DNA from: Oxyruncus cristatus | Lineage: Eukaryota > Chordata > Aves > Passeriformes > Cotingidae | NCBI GenBank assembly: GCA_013399855.1 | Contig: VXAY01002843.1 | Location: 1-64,000, forward strand | Direction of reading: 5' to 3' | DNA: 64,000 bases | In this document: positions 12,358 through 25,670 of the stretch, piece after piece | Layout: every line of letters begins with the position of its first letter | Numbering within the stretch: the stretch's first letter is position 1 | Notes under the pieces: generated by a model | What the model was told of the DNA's origin: nothing | Databases searched by the model: none | What the model saw: only the letters and a program-made list of their open reading frames with translations | Made by a program: the position numbers and the translations under genes

Positions 12358-15300
12358 TAATGAGAAATTAAGTTTAACAGATGAAAAATAGGATTTGGAA
12401 AAGTAGAGGAAAATTATAAACAAGAACAGTGAGCAGTCTCAGGATCATGTGTGGCAGTTACATTCTGAAAGAAATTTGCTCAGATTCCCAACTGAGTCTT
12501 AAAAATTCTTCCACCAAATTAGAGGAAACGTTGAGTGTTGCTGTCTGCAATAATAGTCTCATTTCTGGATATTGTTAAATCGCCATTATACCATAATTTA
12601 TGTGGATGCTTTAGGAAACCATTTTTTAAAGTATTGCAACTTTTTGGTAGTGAGCCAGATTCAGCAAAATAAAATATACTCTTGAAATCTGCTAAGACCG
12701 TGTGCAAAATAACCTCTTTACTCACAATTTGTTTTTCTCTTATATGCCAGTTCACATGTTCAAGTGAAATCCTGTCTGTCTTTCAATAAACTTGTGCTCC
12801 TTACAGAGAATACATTATTCTTCCTGAAAAAGGCAGCTTACTATTTGCTTGCTTTTCAGTGTATTTGGTTTTTTTCATTGGTAGCTATTAGAAAATTTCA
12901 AAGTGGCAAGTCAGAGTCTGAACCTTGTCGTATTCCTTTTCTTTCCAATTACAGACTATGGATAAAGCAGTTTTGTCACAAGAGGGAAAAATTTGGTTCC
13001 AGGGCCTCTTGTGCTAACACAGCTACTTAGCTTTCTAGCGTAGCTGAACTGTGGCTGGGAATGGTATGGGAAGACTTCAGAGTTTTTTCCCAAGCTTGGT
13101 GTGATAGGTCTTTGGGAAGAAAACGGATGACTACTGATGAAGAAAAAAACCAAATCACAATCTAAGAGGCAAGTGAAAGCTTGTAGCTAAAAAGCCATCA
13201 ACAAAATGTCTCTTTTCCTTCACCTGGAAGGCTGAAACAAGAACACAGACTAGTCAGTCATACTTTGAATCCACTTGTTTGACGTTTTGTTTGCAAAGTG
13301 TGTTTTATCTACTTCATGCTTTGTAATTTGTTTTACTGACATCAAGATGTCAACAGTTCTGCAAACATGAGGAAACCCCTGTTGTGGTCAGTCTTCCATG
13401 TGTGCAAAAGAGAGATTTTTTTGTTCCTTTCAGCATGGAATGGGAATGATGGTGTCCACAGTTGTATGTGATCACATCCTGGTGTGATGAAGCTGCAAGA
13501 CATATGGATGAGTGGGATCAATAGATGGCATTATTTGTGAAGGCACAGAAGTTAATCACCAAGATGAGTGAAGCAGTGCAGCGAGAAACTGTAAAGAGGA
13601 GTCAGATGGAATAGAAAAAAACAGGCGTTTGCGATTTTTTTTCAAATGCCTACTAAGTTTGAAGGGCATTGGGGGCTTCTGTATGATTTCTCCCTTAGGA
13701 AAATTAACTTTAAAAACTGCTCATTTTTCTCCTAAATTATTTAAAGCCCCCACCCTTTTGAAATTGGTAGTAAAATTCTCAAGGTTTTCTTTAATGATAT
13801 ATTGAATGTTGATATCTTTATATATATAGATATAGATGGTATGTACTGTGGAGAGGAATCAAATGATAGAAGACATACTAGGAGGAGGAAGTGAATCTGG
13901 GAGCTGGAAAAGGGGGAAGGAAGATAAATCTGGTGTGTAGATTAAGAATCTAGGAAAAAAGTGAAAGGTGAAGGAGCTTTGGAAGAAAGCTCTAACATGC
14001 GGATGTGTACATTTGAGAAGAAATAGAGAACAGCAGTTAGGGAGAGGAAAATAACCTTTCTTCTGGGAAATAAAATCCTGTACACAAACAAAATCGGTGG
14101 AAAATATGATTGAAAACAGAAGTGAAGGGAGAGAAGTAAGCAGAGAAAGGTAACAAAAATACTAAGGATGCAGAGGAACAAAATGCAGGGTCTTACTTAA
14201 GGAAAGAAAAACACCTGAATTTACAAACAATCTTACAACAGAGTAATATCTTGTTAGCCACTGTCATGTATCCTACAGTCTTAGAATATCAGTTAGCTTT
14301 TCATTTTACCTTCTGGCAGATGCTTTTTTCCTTAGAGATAGCAGCACAAGGTTTTGGAGAGCCAGGTACTTCAGTGTGACTATAAGGCTTCGGTGCCTTA
14401 TGTTAACAACCTGCACAAAGCCTCAGCAGTGTCTGGTTTTAAGAACATTATGCAGTCTGAAATTTCATTATTAACTTAGGCTAATATGTTGTATAAAATT
14501 CTTGCACTGTTGATGCTGAACTTGAGGCAGAGACCCTGTCTCTGTGTCTCTATGTCTGTTTTGAAAAAAGTGTGGATTTTATATGGATGTAATATTGTAA
14601 GTAGGCTCATTGAGTTTCAGAAATGTGCATGTAAGAATGTAGATTGTCAAGGATTCTTGCAGTACCAATTTTGTTTAAGCAGTCCCTACTGATGGTTCTT
14701 GCATTCTAGGCAACCTGCAGTTGTATGGTCTTATAGTATGCAGAATTGGGTACTCATCCAAGGTCTTTTTGGTTTTGTTTGCTGGATTAATATTCTGTTC
14801 TTAATATTTTGTTCTTTACAGACAGTTTTACCTGCATGCTCAAAGTAGAAACACATGGAACGAAACTGCAGGATTTCTATTTGTGCTGCTTAAAAAGTGG
14901 TTGTCAGATTATTACTTGAGTATTCATTGCAGATTTATGCCAAACTTTTCCAAGAATTGCCATCAAATCTATTTCTGCATGTGTGAAATCAAGGGGACTT
15001 TGCAATTGATTTCAATAGAATCAAGCCTCTTCTAAAAACTAGCAGACTGCTTAAGCTGAGTGGCTGGAGGGAATTCCTTGGGTTTCTCTTTCAAGAGAGA
15101 AGTAGTCTTTTTCATTTTCATCACAGTATGCTTAGTTTTAAACTAACAGAGTAAGAAAATAGGGCATCTATGTAGATTTTAAATTGGCCTTCACATATCA
15201 GTTGGGCTTTTGTCAGAAATAATTCTGATGAGTATTCTACACTGAGTGTTCTTTCTAAAATCACAGCTGTAACTGGTCCTTATTCTTCTGAAATGAGGAC

Positions 15301-16089
15301 TGTTTTTCAGAAGAAAATAATTCTGGTAAATAGTTGTTTCAAACGGTGAATTTTTAAAATTAAATTCTTAATTGTAAATATGACATTATTGATGAAGAAG
15401 GTTTATTAATGAACTTGGGAATGAGGGATTTTGAAATAAAATAGGCAGTAACAGTGACAGTTAAAGTGAAATAAGTAAATATGCTATCAGTTCTGTAAGA
15501 CAGTAGGGATTGTTCTAAAATCAAATAAGCAGTTTGCATGCATAAGTAAGTTACCAGTAATCTGATGCCATGTCAGACAGACATCTGTAATTGTTTATTT
15601 TTCCAGAAGAATTAAATGCATAGTTTATTGCAAAAAGTTAAAGTAATGCTTGGGGGAGGGGGTGAGTTTGTTTTACATTATGCTCTTCTCACAAAGTAAT
15701 CCTTTAATACATCATCAGGACTGGTTTAGTTCAGAGCATTTCTTGGTATATTATATGCTTCTCGTGATGGGACACATTTTATTTTAGAGATAATTCCAGA
15801 CTTCCTTCCTGTTTCATTTTGTATTGAATTAAGGGGAGCTAGTCCTATAATTCATAGATAATTACCATAACACTAGGAAAAATTGTTTAATTTTTCCTTA
15901 TCTGCCTTTTCCTATTCTTTTAATCCCTTAGCAGTTTTAAAGTCTTTTCATAAGATAAAACCATAGTCATGATGACTAGGGACCTCCCTGCTGAAGTCAG
16001 AGCTATGTCATCTGCTATTAAATTGCTCCTGAGTCGTTTTGGCTGAAATGATCTAGCTTGCCTAGTCTTGGAGGCTGTGAGTTCTCAGC

Positions 16090-16405
16090 CCTTTGCCATC
16101 CAGGGGGACCCTCTCCAGCTTCTTAATAGTCTTTTTGAAATCAGAACCCAAAATACCAGTATTTCCTTACTAGCATTGAGTTAGAGGTGGGATGGTAACT
16201 TTTCTTTTGTTTGTTCTTGTTTCTGTCTCGTTATTTTTTCTTCCTAGTACAGCCCAGTGTGCCATTGGCCTTACCCATGGTGGAAAAGCCATGTTACCTT
16301 GTCTTCAGCTTAGGGTCTGTTGCAACCCTCAGGTCCTAATCAGCAGGGCTACCACTCAGCCAGTCACCTGTCAGCCTTACCTCGTTGTACTTCAGAGTTT
16401 CAGAT
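16090..16405 (-). repeat. Old CR1 LINE remnant (internal 3' part)
   Basis: Read on the + strand, this carries the reverse complement of typical CR1 pol sequence: ctctccagcttcttaatag, then tacagcccagtgtgccattggcc and cctcaggtcctaatcagcagg. These match in order the usual CR1 words (gatgccattggccttcttggcc and so on). It is heavily diverged and interrupted by a T-rich segment around 16200-16245. The CR1 3' end is not present here. Confidence 0.65.
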
Positions 16406-17833
16406 GATTCATTCCTCAAGTTTTTCCATGTCGTTTCTTACACTATTATTCGATGAGTTTGGGTGTGGAGTTCTGTATGGCTTTTTTGTTTGTTTGGATT
16501 TTATTTTTTTTTTTTTAAATAGCAAGTCAAAACAGGATCAGAGCTGGATGTTCTGTACAACTCGAGTTACAATCTGTGGTAATTTAAAGATGACTCAGGA
16601 CTCAAGGACTTGGCAAAGTGAAAAAAAATTAGCCCTTAACATCTTGAAGGGCTTCTTTAGATTTGTATCTTAAAGAAGAAGGCCAAATTTCCAAACTCGT
16701 AACAAGAAAAGAAGTATGTCTCATTTAATTTTCATCTTTGTAGTGATGAGAAGTTGTTGCTACTGGACAATTGTACAGTGGTGAAAATTCTGGAATTTCT
16801 TAGCAGTAGCACCAACAGTGGTTATACAACCACTTTAACATAGTATTAGTCTGTGTTGGCCTTCATGAATGTCACCTCAGGACACTGTCCATCTGTGTTG
16901 AATCTTTTTAATAAATGAAGAAATACCTGCTTTTTGGGGTTGTAAACATCAGCAGTTTTCAAAGGAGGAAAAATGAACAGATATGTTAAAAACAATGTTA
17001 CAGTCACATATTTGCAGTAAAGCCTGCTTTATACCCATGTATTTCAAACACAATTATTGTCATACTTTGTTTTGATTAATACTGTTAATATTGAGATTCT
17101 TTTTACATAAATAATGAGGTCAAACTAAGCCTCTTATCATGTTAAGTGTTTCTTTTGAAGATACAATTTGAACAGGAAGGGGAGGAATGAGGTCTGATAG
17201 ATTTGTGTGTGAAGAAATTAATTTTTCTTAATACGTTCATAAAAATTTTAAAAGATGTTTTATGACAACCTAATCTAGTAGTTTATTTCTTTTTAATATT
17301 GCAGCTGAAATTAAAGGCATCCATCATACTGATGTGGATAAATAAAGAAAATATTCCTCACCAAGTTGTTACTACAGTCTAATGTTCATCTTGTAATGAC
17401 AGTAATAGCAAATAATTTGAATAATGAGTGCACAGAAAGTTACTGCAACTGATATGAAGAATGCATTATTATTTTGCTCTGGAAAACAGATACTAGTATG
17501 TATACAAAATAACTTTCTTATGATTCTGATGGTTTTGTTACTATTTTACCAATTAATACTGCAGCATTAAGACCTAAAGTGCTTATATTCAGTAGGCACA
17601 TGACAAACACTGGTAGTAGCAAAGCATTCCTCCTGCCCACACACCAGATGCTGTTACTTGCTTTCAATTCATATTGAGCATAGTTGTTTTAAAGATGTGA
17701 AAGGAAGCTGGGTATTCCTTTCCTTTTCCAAATTCAAAGGTTATTTTCCATCTTTGCCAGTATTTTATTTTGTGTTTTAAATTGAAGGTGCATAGATACG
17801 GGTGGTCTCATGCTTTCTGAGAAACTGTCTTTC
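16406..17833. other. Intronic DNA, nothing recognised
   Basis: AT-rich sequence with a short poly-T run near 16503-16517 and no supported exon, RNA gene or repeat family. Confidence 0.7.
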
Positions 17834-18570
17834 TGATCCTCATGAAGCTCAACTGGGCCAAGTGCAAGGTCCTGCACCTGGGTTGGGGCAATCCCAAGCA
17901 CAGTTTCAGGCTGGGCAGAGATTGAGAGCAGCCCTCAGGAGAAGGACTTGGAGGTATTGGTTGAGGGGAAGCTCAATGTGACCCAGCAATGAGCACTTGC
18001 AGCCCAGGAAGCTGTCTGTGTCCTGGGCTGCATCAAAAGCACCATGGCCAGCCAGTTGAGGGAGGTGATTCTGCCCCTTTACTCCACTCTCGTGTGACCC
18101 CACTTGGGATGTGCACCTGCTAGAGCAAGTCCAGAGGAGGGCCGTGGTGATGATCAGAGAGGGCTGGAGCACCTTTCCTGTGAAGACAGACTGAGAGAGT
18201 TGGGGATGCTCAGCGTGGAGAAGAGAAGGCTCCAGACAGATCTTACAGCTCCTTCCAGTACCTAAAGGGGGCTGCAAAAGAGCTGGAGAGGGACTTTACA
18301 AGGGCACATAGTGATAGGATGAGGGGAAATGGTTTTAAACTGAGTGAGTTTACGTTAGATACTAGGAAGAAATTCCTCACTGTGAAGGTAGTGAGGCACC
18401 GAAACAGGTTGTCCAGAGGAGCTGTGCGTGCTCTGTCCCTGGGAATGTTCAAGGTCGGGTTGGATGGGGCTTTGAGCAGCCTTGTCTAGTGAAAGTCCAC
18501 GGCAGGGGTGGTGTTGTAGGGGATCTGTAGAGGTCCCTTCCAAACCAAACCATCCTGTTAATCCATGAAT
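17834..18570 (+). repeat. CR1 LINE, 3' end of ORF2 plus 3' UTR
   Basis: The element opens with sequence coding [13 protein letters not shown], the conserved C-terminal reverse-transcriptase segment of CR1 ORF2. It continues through ctcaggagaaggacttgg, ccagaggagggccgtg, aggatgaggggaaatgg and aggaagaaattcctcactgtgaagg to ggatctgtagaggtcccttcc near the 3' end. Many stops and frame changes show it is dead. It is 5'-truncated, as is usual for CR1, and its 3' terminus (atccatgaat) is a decayed version of the CR1 end motif. Open frames on the opposite strand here are antisense shadows. Confidence 0.95.
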
Positions 18571-20195
18571 TTACAGTGCATATAAATTGGAAAACAAAGG
18601 TCAGTTGTGATTTCACTGCAGTTTTACTGGAAGTTCACATTAAATTTTTTGTCTCTGTCTGCTTTGTTACAGTCATAGCATATTGTAATTGAAAGACTAG
18701 TGTTGTGCTTCTGATTTCTGGGCAGGGGGCATTTTTGATAGATACTGAAGGTTGGTTTTGTTCAGTTGATTTTTCTCAGCTGGAAATGTACTGTCCACAT
18801 GTGTGAAATCTTGGAATGAAGTGCTGAATTCCCAGTAAAGTAGTTGATCTCAAACAGAGAGCCCCAGGTGGAATTACTTACCCGTCTTATGTTTGTCTTA
18901 CCTATTATTTTGCCAAGAGCTGGCTAATTTAAGGCAAAACTGTAATGACAGTCCAAACATCAGAGACTCTGGAAATAGATTGTAGGACTTTGTAGGACAT
19001 TGTGTTTTCTGTATTTCCTCATTTTTACTTCAAGACAAAAAAACATGTATCTGTGCACAATTAGTACACCTGCTGAAATACAGGACCTTTCCTCAACGCT
19101 ATTGCTCTGTGACAACACCAATATTATATCTGTATTTTTTCATTCAGAAGAGTGGTAGGAGGAATAATGCATTTAAATATACCAAATCGTATTTAATTTG
19201 TTGCTTAGCAGCCAAAGCAAATTATGGTAATCTCTGAGGCAGATCAAATATTGCTGTAGTATAGGAATTTCAGATCAGTTTGTACATTTTATGTTGTTAT
19301 TTAGTACTACACCGAAGTTCAGAGTTTGAGGGAGAGACGTCTCTTTTCCTGGTTATCAGTGTTCTCCTTAGCCAGAATCGTTTTGATGAAACCTGAAACA
19401 GCATCGTGAGAAAAGCAAAAGTGAGCATTAAAGCAAAAAAGAGGGCAGGAGGGGGAAGAAAAGAGGCAAAATGAAAAACAATTCTGCCTTTTGATATGTC
19501 ACCAGATGAGCACTTCAGTTAGATACATAGATGAGAAAATGCAACATGTCCCTAGCCTGGATGTTCAAGGAATTCCCTGGATGCCAATTTAATTTACAAG
19601 CTTTTTCACCATGTAAGTTCCAAGGTATGGAACAGTAACTAGTCTGCTCTTTTGAAGCTACAGGTGAATCAGTTTCACATTATACATGGGGGAAGTGATG
19701 TTATGTTAATTAGGATTAATGCCAAACCTTAATCATTTGGTATTAATTCAGTTCTACTAAGTGTAGTTGGATACAAATTGTAGTAATTACCACAGCAAAA
19801 GCAAATAAAACCTTTGAGTGCATACAATTCTTTCAATGTTGTTCTGTCTCCAATATTTTATGCAGGAAGGAATTGGTATGAATTGGTGTTTGGGGGTTGG
19901 GAACATGGAATATACAAAGACAGAAGTACTTTCAGATTGATTCAACAGTAAGATATGTATATGAATACACACAAAATAAAAAGAAAAAAAGAGACATACT
20001 TTAATATATAGGTAAACATTAAGGTGCATGCAAACAGAACCAAGCTGCTTCAGGTTGCCTGAGGAGCAGACTGAGCTGAGCAGAGGGTATTCATCTATGA
20101 GTAGCGGAAAATCAACTGAGGGACTGGTATAGCTCTAAAAAAACACCCCACCAAAGCTCATGCAGTGGAGAAGGGTGGAGATTGGGTAATACTTC

Positions 20196-20215
20196 TTTTT
20201 TTTTTTTTTTTTTTT
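20196..20215 (+). repeat. Poly-T tract (T20)
   Basis: Uninterrupted run of 20 T. No retrotransposon body was recognised beside it; it is probably a simple mononucleotide repeat. Confidence 0.9.
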
Positions 20216-22496
20216 CCCTTTTACTGCAGTCTAATTACCTCTCCTATGCTGTGTGATGCTAAGCAGCAGGCAGTAGGGCTAATCAGGCTAACCAATGGCA
20301 TCTGAATTTGGGGTCTTGGAGCATGAAGGAAGCAACTGCTGCAGTGCATGGGAGCTGGGCATTCAAATGGGAGATACGCATGCACATATGATTTGAAATT
20401 CTTAAACTTCAAGCATGAAAATGGACTGATTTTGAGTCAAATGTTTTGTGAACGACAATCTGTTGCTGTCATGATTACTCTTCAGAGAAACTCAAAACCT
20501 TTTGGAAGGAAAAATCCTGTTGGTTGGAAACCTGATGTACACTAATATCTTTGGTACTCAGCACACAGGCCTCAGTTAATTTTCTTTGATGGTCAGTTAG
20601 GAAGAAGAAGCTGAAGTTCTCAGGCTCTGACCACAAATGTAATTTTTGACTTAAACCTCTAACTCTTTGGGCTTTTTTTTGTTTCAATTTCTCTTGCTAT
20701 AAAGATAGTGTTCACCCTTATTTTGAAGTTTCACTTTCTGGTTTAAATGAGTAATCATTATATGTGGGCAGCATCATTCTGAGGGTGGCTTTTGATGCAT
20801 AAGCAACTGCTGCAGAGAAAAACTGGGTATTTATGGAAGTTGGGTTGCAGGGGGTTTTTTGTGTGTGTGTTTGCGTAAAGGAGCAGAATATTTCTTATCC
20901 TAACATAGAGAAGGAAATGTGTACTTTTCAAAAAAAGATATAGAAAATGTTAGCAACTTTTATATCACAAATATTTTATAAAGAAAAAGTCAAACACAGT
21001 ACAACCCGGATCTTTACTGTGAAATATTTCTGGAGTTTGTATTGTAGTTTGGTCTTCCAAGAATTCTGTTTATGCAGCATCTTTTGTTTAAAGGTATTTA
21101 TGTACTTCAGGGCTTAACTGGGTTTAGTAAAACATGTGAGAGACATGGGAAGTATGTTTTCTTTCACATGCAAAAGCTAAAGATGTGGAGGGTCTTTGTG
21201 GACTGCTTAAAATTAACGCAATGTGAAAAGCTTAGAAGAAGAGCCAACTCTCCAGACTCCTCATACCCTAATCTCAAAATTATTATTTTTCATTTTTTCA
21301 TTCAGAATTTAATTTCAGACAGTTGCAAAATTGTAGGTTACAGAACAGTGCTGACATAAGCATCATATATCTCAAAAGATTCTTTGATACTAAACCTAAA
21401 ATTTTATAACCTAGTTTAATTGTAATTGAGGGAAAGGGCTCTTACTGTGTTGTGTTTGTGGCGTGGTTTGGTTCTTTTTTCCTGACAAAAACAGGTGCTG
21501 TTATTATAGTCTGCAGTTTCAATGGCAAAAAAAGACTGAGAAGCATGCAGGGAGCATCACTTCGGTGTTTCACTAACGAAAGTCAAAGATAATGTAACCA
21601 ATCAACAGTGGGCATTTAATGGACAGTTTGCTTACTGACGGAAGCAAAGGTAGGCTACAAATCAGAAATTAAATCTGCAGAAGTGATCTCTTTCTGTAGG
21701 ATACAGTTTTTAATTTGAATTGTAAGACAAATTCCTTTAGCTGTGCAGTACCTCTGTTTTTCTCAATACCTATCATGGACAGGCTTTTCTCCATGTTTTC
21801 CATATGAGCTGTATAGCTTCAACTATAAGGGATGTTTCTTACAGGCCCTTTCTTGTCCTATGCTCACTTTTAAAACACAGGGTCTGTGCATTTCTGACAG
21901 AACTGTTGCTAATTGCACATGTGCAGTACAGCAGAAGCACAAACAGATTCCTGCTTGTGTCTGTTGGAAAGGCAACAACCAGAAATGACACCACAGCAAT
22001 TTATGTAGTATGCTTGCAATCATATTCATTTCTCAGGACCATTAAAAATATATGTTAGGCATCCAGTCTGTTTTCATCTTCTGGAGTCTCCACTCTGTCA
22101 CAGGATTGGATGTGCATCTCTCATATGGAGGGAGGGAAAGACAGGTGTCAGTAAGGTGCGTACTAGGTCTGCAGAGCTGAAAATTATTGGCAAGAACAAT
22201 GTTGAATCTTGTTTTCTAGTCTACAGTCTTGCAGTCAGGGTAGAGAATTAGGATTTGTGAGGGGTTTGTGTGCGTGTGGTGATATTTAGAAAATAAACTT
22301 GTGAGGAATTGTTTTATCTTGATTTACATTGAAATGCATTTGAAGATTACATAATCTTGCAGGATTGGATTGTTAATCTTTATTGCTAAGTTTCTTCATT
22401 TATGAGCTTGAATAGCATCTATGTCCCTGATGCAAACAGAGTGAATTTGTCTGCCTACTTGCTTTTATATTCTTGAAGTAATAAATTCTAAACCAT

Positions 22497-22517
22497 CATC
22501 AACCATGATGGTTGATG
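22497..22517. repeat. 21-nt palindrome
   Basis: Arms catcaaccat and atggttgatg are perfectly complementary around a single central g. A partial extra copy of the motif (accatcatc) precedes it. Function unknown. Confidence 0.85.
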
Positions 22518-23089
22518 TTATTCAGAGCTGCAAAGCTGTTATTGTAGCAAATACGTGAAATTGTGTAGTTTATTAAGAAAAATTTTGTGCTTACAGAATA
22601 GAAAGTGCACACATTTTTTATGTTTTGTGAGCTTAGGTAATTTGTTTTTTTCCTAATGCATAGCTTTAGTTGACTTCAAATTAGCAAAGGTAGATCTCTT
22701 TCCTAGCTTCTCTGGTAATTAATGGTAACTACTTTTCAGGAATGTAAAAAAATTACTGAAGGTTTTCTGTGGAATTATAAAGCATGCACTACACTTGGTT
22801 GGTGAGTGCACTCTTAACAGTAGGTATTCAATGAGCGTTAGGTTAGCACTGTGATGCCATTAGAATTCTCTGAATATTGTAGTAAAAGAAGATGTTGATT
22901 TTAATTCTAATGTCTGTTTCTGGAAATTTGAACTCTGTGAGTGTGACAAATTTTGATGGATTTTTTTTTCTTATGTAATTGTTTGGATGCCTTTTTTGGA
23001 TGCCTGGTTTTATTTGTTTTAACATTTGAATATAAGTAAGAGTCTAACAGCAATGTTCAGGTGTCTGAAAAGACATAGACATTCTGGAG

Positions 23090-23513
23090 TGAAAAGCTGC
23101 AAAAAGATTAAAGGAATTGGAGCATCTGTAACATGGGGACTGTCTTGGCAGGCTGGGGTTGTTTAGCCTAGGGGAGAGAAGGCCCGGAGGAATCTCATCA
23201 AAGTGTATAAATGCCTGATAGAAAGCAGTGAAGAAGATGGAGCCAGGCTCTTCTCAGTGGTGCTCGTTGAATTGATGAGGCAGTGGGCACAAACTGAAAC
23301 ACAGGAAATTTTATTTAAACATAACAAAGAAACTCCTCTCTGTGAGTGTGGTTAAACATTGGAGCAGGTTGTCAAGACATTGTGGACATTGTGTTTGTGA
23401 GATACTCAAAACATGATTGAACAAGCCCTGGAGCAACTGTTTTAGCTGACCCTGCTTTGGGAAAGGACTCAGTCTAGGTGAACTTCAGAGGTCCTTTGCA
23501 TTGATTCTATAAT
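23090..23513 (+). repeat. Diverged CR1 LINE 3' end
   Basis: In order: ttggagcatctgt, ggggactgtcttggcaggctgggg, gtttagcctaggggagagaagg, ctcatcaaagtgtataaatgcctgat, gaaactcctctctgtgagtgtgg, ggagcaggttgtcaagac, gaacttcagaggtcctttgca and a terminal tgattctata. This is the canonical order of a CR1 3' region on the + strand, with substitutions and small deletions indicating considerable age. Confidence 0.85.
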
Positions 23514-23590
23514 TTTTGGCCAGAGTTCTTTTGACTTGTTTTTCTACTGAAATGAGCTTTTAAACGTGCAAATGTGGACTTTCTTAGACC

Positions 23591-23790
23591 TTCTGGAAAC
23601 ATTTTAGGAGAACAGTGCAGCACTGGAACAGGTTGCTCAGAGAGATTGTAGTCTTCATCCTTTCTAGACCATGATGAGTTATAGCCAAGGCTGCCCTGGT
23701 TTAGTGCTGGTAATAATCCTCATTTAAAAGGGGGATTGGACCAGATGACCTCTGGAGGTCTGTCCAAAGAAAATTCTCTGTGATTCTGTA
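23591..23790 (+). repeat. Second CR1 3' end fragment
   Basis: It contains gcactggaacaggttgctcagagag, then ggattggaccagatgacctctggaggtc and ends ctgtgattctgt, the typical 3' terminus of a CR1. It lies 78 bp after another CR1 3' end in the same orientation. It is either an independent insertion or a duplicated tail. Confidence 0.85.
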
Positions 23791-25597
23791 TCTCCCTGTG
23801 AATTTTAGATCTGTGTGTTCATCAGACATGATGTAAAATGAGTAAGGATTCTTGCTAATTGCCATGAATGTCAGTATGATGGAGTGATCCGAGCACCTAA
23901 TCCTCCCATAGCTGCAGTACTTTGAGGGGCTGTGATAGTGCATGTGGTGACCTACCTTCTACCCCTGCTGTTTGGAATTTCTGCAGCTAAGGATTCTTGC
24001 CACTGCACATGCATAATGAACCATTCCGTCTGTTGTATCTGCAGATGTCATAACATAGGGACATGGCAGCAAAAGAAAATGTTTCTCATTAAGAAGAAGC
24101 CCAGGTTTACCTGGGTGTTTGCAAACTTAACAGTGAAAAGTCTGTGGTCAGCAAGCGTGAAGTAGCTCCTCAGTCAGTAACTGTTTTCCGTTTATAAAAC
24201 AAAAGTACCTAAGTTCCAAGGCTCTCTTTTTTCCTTGGCAATAACATGGAGAGGTTGTCATTGGGGTAAGGATCGTTTTCCTCTATGCTGATCCATTTTC
24301 GTGACTGCAATAAATGGACTGTCTTGAAAAATCAAATCCCTTCATGTTAGCTGCTAACTAGCTTTCACTTCAGCTGGTGTCACACTGGCTGTCCTCTAAT
24401 GTAATGATACATTTTCATGGCTTTTCGTACCTCTGCTAGTTATAGCATGTGGGGTTCTTTTGCTTGTTTGTAATGCTGGTTATCACAGAAGACTGTCGTT
24501 GCTGTTCTGTCCTATATTGTCTCCTCCCTTAGAAAATGGGTGGGAGGTGGGGGAAGGAAGGGGGAATGAGATAACACTGAAAATCGTGTTGCAGCACATC
24601 ATCTTCTGGAATGGTGGGTGGTTTCGGGTTGTGTGCATCTTATGATTCTATGTTTTCAGAAGCTGGCATGAAACTATGCAGCCAATGAAATTACAATTCC
24701 TTCGCTGAGTGACCTTGTGTGTAGTTATGCACACATTTGCATATAGGTCTAAATTTACTTGTTCTTCTGTAATAAATGTATTATATTAGTATATATGTTT
24801 TGAAGTAAAAGACTTTAAAACATGTTTTTCACATTTACAGGTAATTATAGCTATGCCTCCTTTAGTTTCGGGCAATTATTGTCAGCACTTCGATTGAAAT
24901 CTTGAAAAGCAGAGTTTGTGTGTATTAGCACGTGTTCTTCTAAATAAAGCAAATAGTTCTGTTTTCTGTATTTTATTTAATGACAGTAACAGTTATTAAA
25001 ATACATTTGAAATATCATAAGTTTTGTAGAGTTTTGTCAGATTATGTGAATTCAAGACTTGGTCTCCCCACCCCCATAATTACTTTAAAAGACTAGTAGT
25101 TACTCATCTTTTTATTTCCACAAACAGAAGAGGTATCATAAAGTATCCTTCAGTACAATAAAAATGAACACCTAAATAACTTAAGTAAGTGCGACTTGAG
25201 GCAATTAACACCGTGCACAATATTTGTTAATCTTATGGTTTTCAGACTAGTTTAAGCAGATAGAGAACACGGGGAAAACAAAAGAGTGATTTAAAAAGTT
25301 GAGTTCTACATGTATATGCACAGAAAATGTTGCCAGTAGGGAAGCAATAGGAGTCTTCAAAAACAAATGATCCCATTTTCCTCTCCACCTTTTCTCTTAG
25401 TCCTAATGTTGGCTGCAGAAGCTCTGAAAACAGATCACAGACCTAAGCATCTCTTCTGTGCCTTTGGCACTCCAGGTGAGGTAATGCCTTCTCTTCACCC
25501 AGCAACATGTAACTTTTTGGTGACTGGGAGAAGGAAGAACCAGAGATCTATGCTGCCAAAACAGAATTAAAATGCAGAGGAGAAACAATCACTCAGC

Positions 25598-25598
<1 letters not shown>
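23791..25598. other. Intronic DNA with a G-rich quadruplex-like motif
   Basis: AT-rich intron sequence without recognised exons. The notable element is the G-rich run at 24538-24564. The segment just before the poly-A (about 25370-25598) is slightly richer in GC and unassigned. Confidence 0.7.
24538..24564 (+). other. Potential G-quadruplex motif
   Basis: Four G runs (GGG, GGG, GGGGG, GGGGG) are separated by loops of 1, 4 and 6 bases, satisfying the usual G3 N1-7 pattern. On the sense strand it would be in the nascent intron RNA. Folding is inferred from pattern only. Confidence 0.7.
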
Positions 25599-25639
<41 letters not shown>

Positions 25640-25670
25640 NNNNNNNNNNNNNNNNNNNNNNNNNNNNNNN
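25599..25670. repeat. Poly-A tract running into an assembly gap
   Basis: A run of 41 A (25599-25639) is followed by 31 N (25640-25670) and then aaaaagaag. The gap is most likely a collapse at a long mononucleotide repeat, so the true length is unknown. The A tail could belong to a retroposed sequence, but nothing recognisable lies immediately 5' and no target duplication can be seen. Confidence 0.9.

Larger units (their letters stand above)
244..16089. other. Intronic DNA without recognised genes
   Basis: AT-rich, CpG-poor sequence with stops in all frames. It holds a T/C-rich stretch (about 2100-2280), a local segment that keeps several CpGs (about 2690-2900), a weak CR1-like fragment (6393-6450), a possible hAT-type inverted end pair (10745-10804), a 14-bp direct repeat (12140-12170), a 36-nt near-palindrome (12322-12357) and a short TA/GATA microsatellite (about 13820-13840). 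No exon, tRNA or clear full-length repeat was recognised. Confidence 0.75.
18571..23089. other. Intronic DNA with a poly-T tract and a short palindrome
   Basis: No exon or interspersed repeat was recognised. The stretch contains T20 at 20196-20215 followed by cccttttactgcag, and a 21-nt palindrome at 22497-22517. Open frames are short and show no protein similarity I can name. Confidence 0.7.

Noticed and set aside
17906..18543. Several - strand frames of 60-123 codons
   Set aside because: Antisense to the CR1 at 17834-18570.
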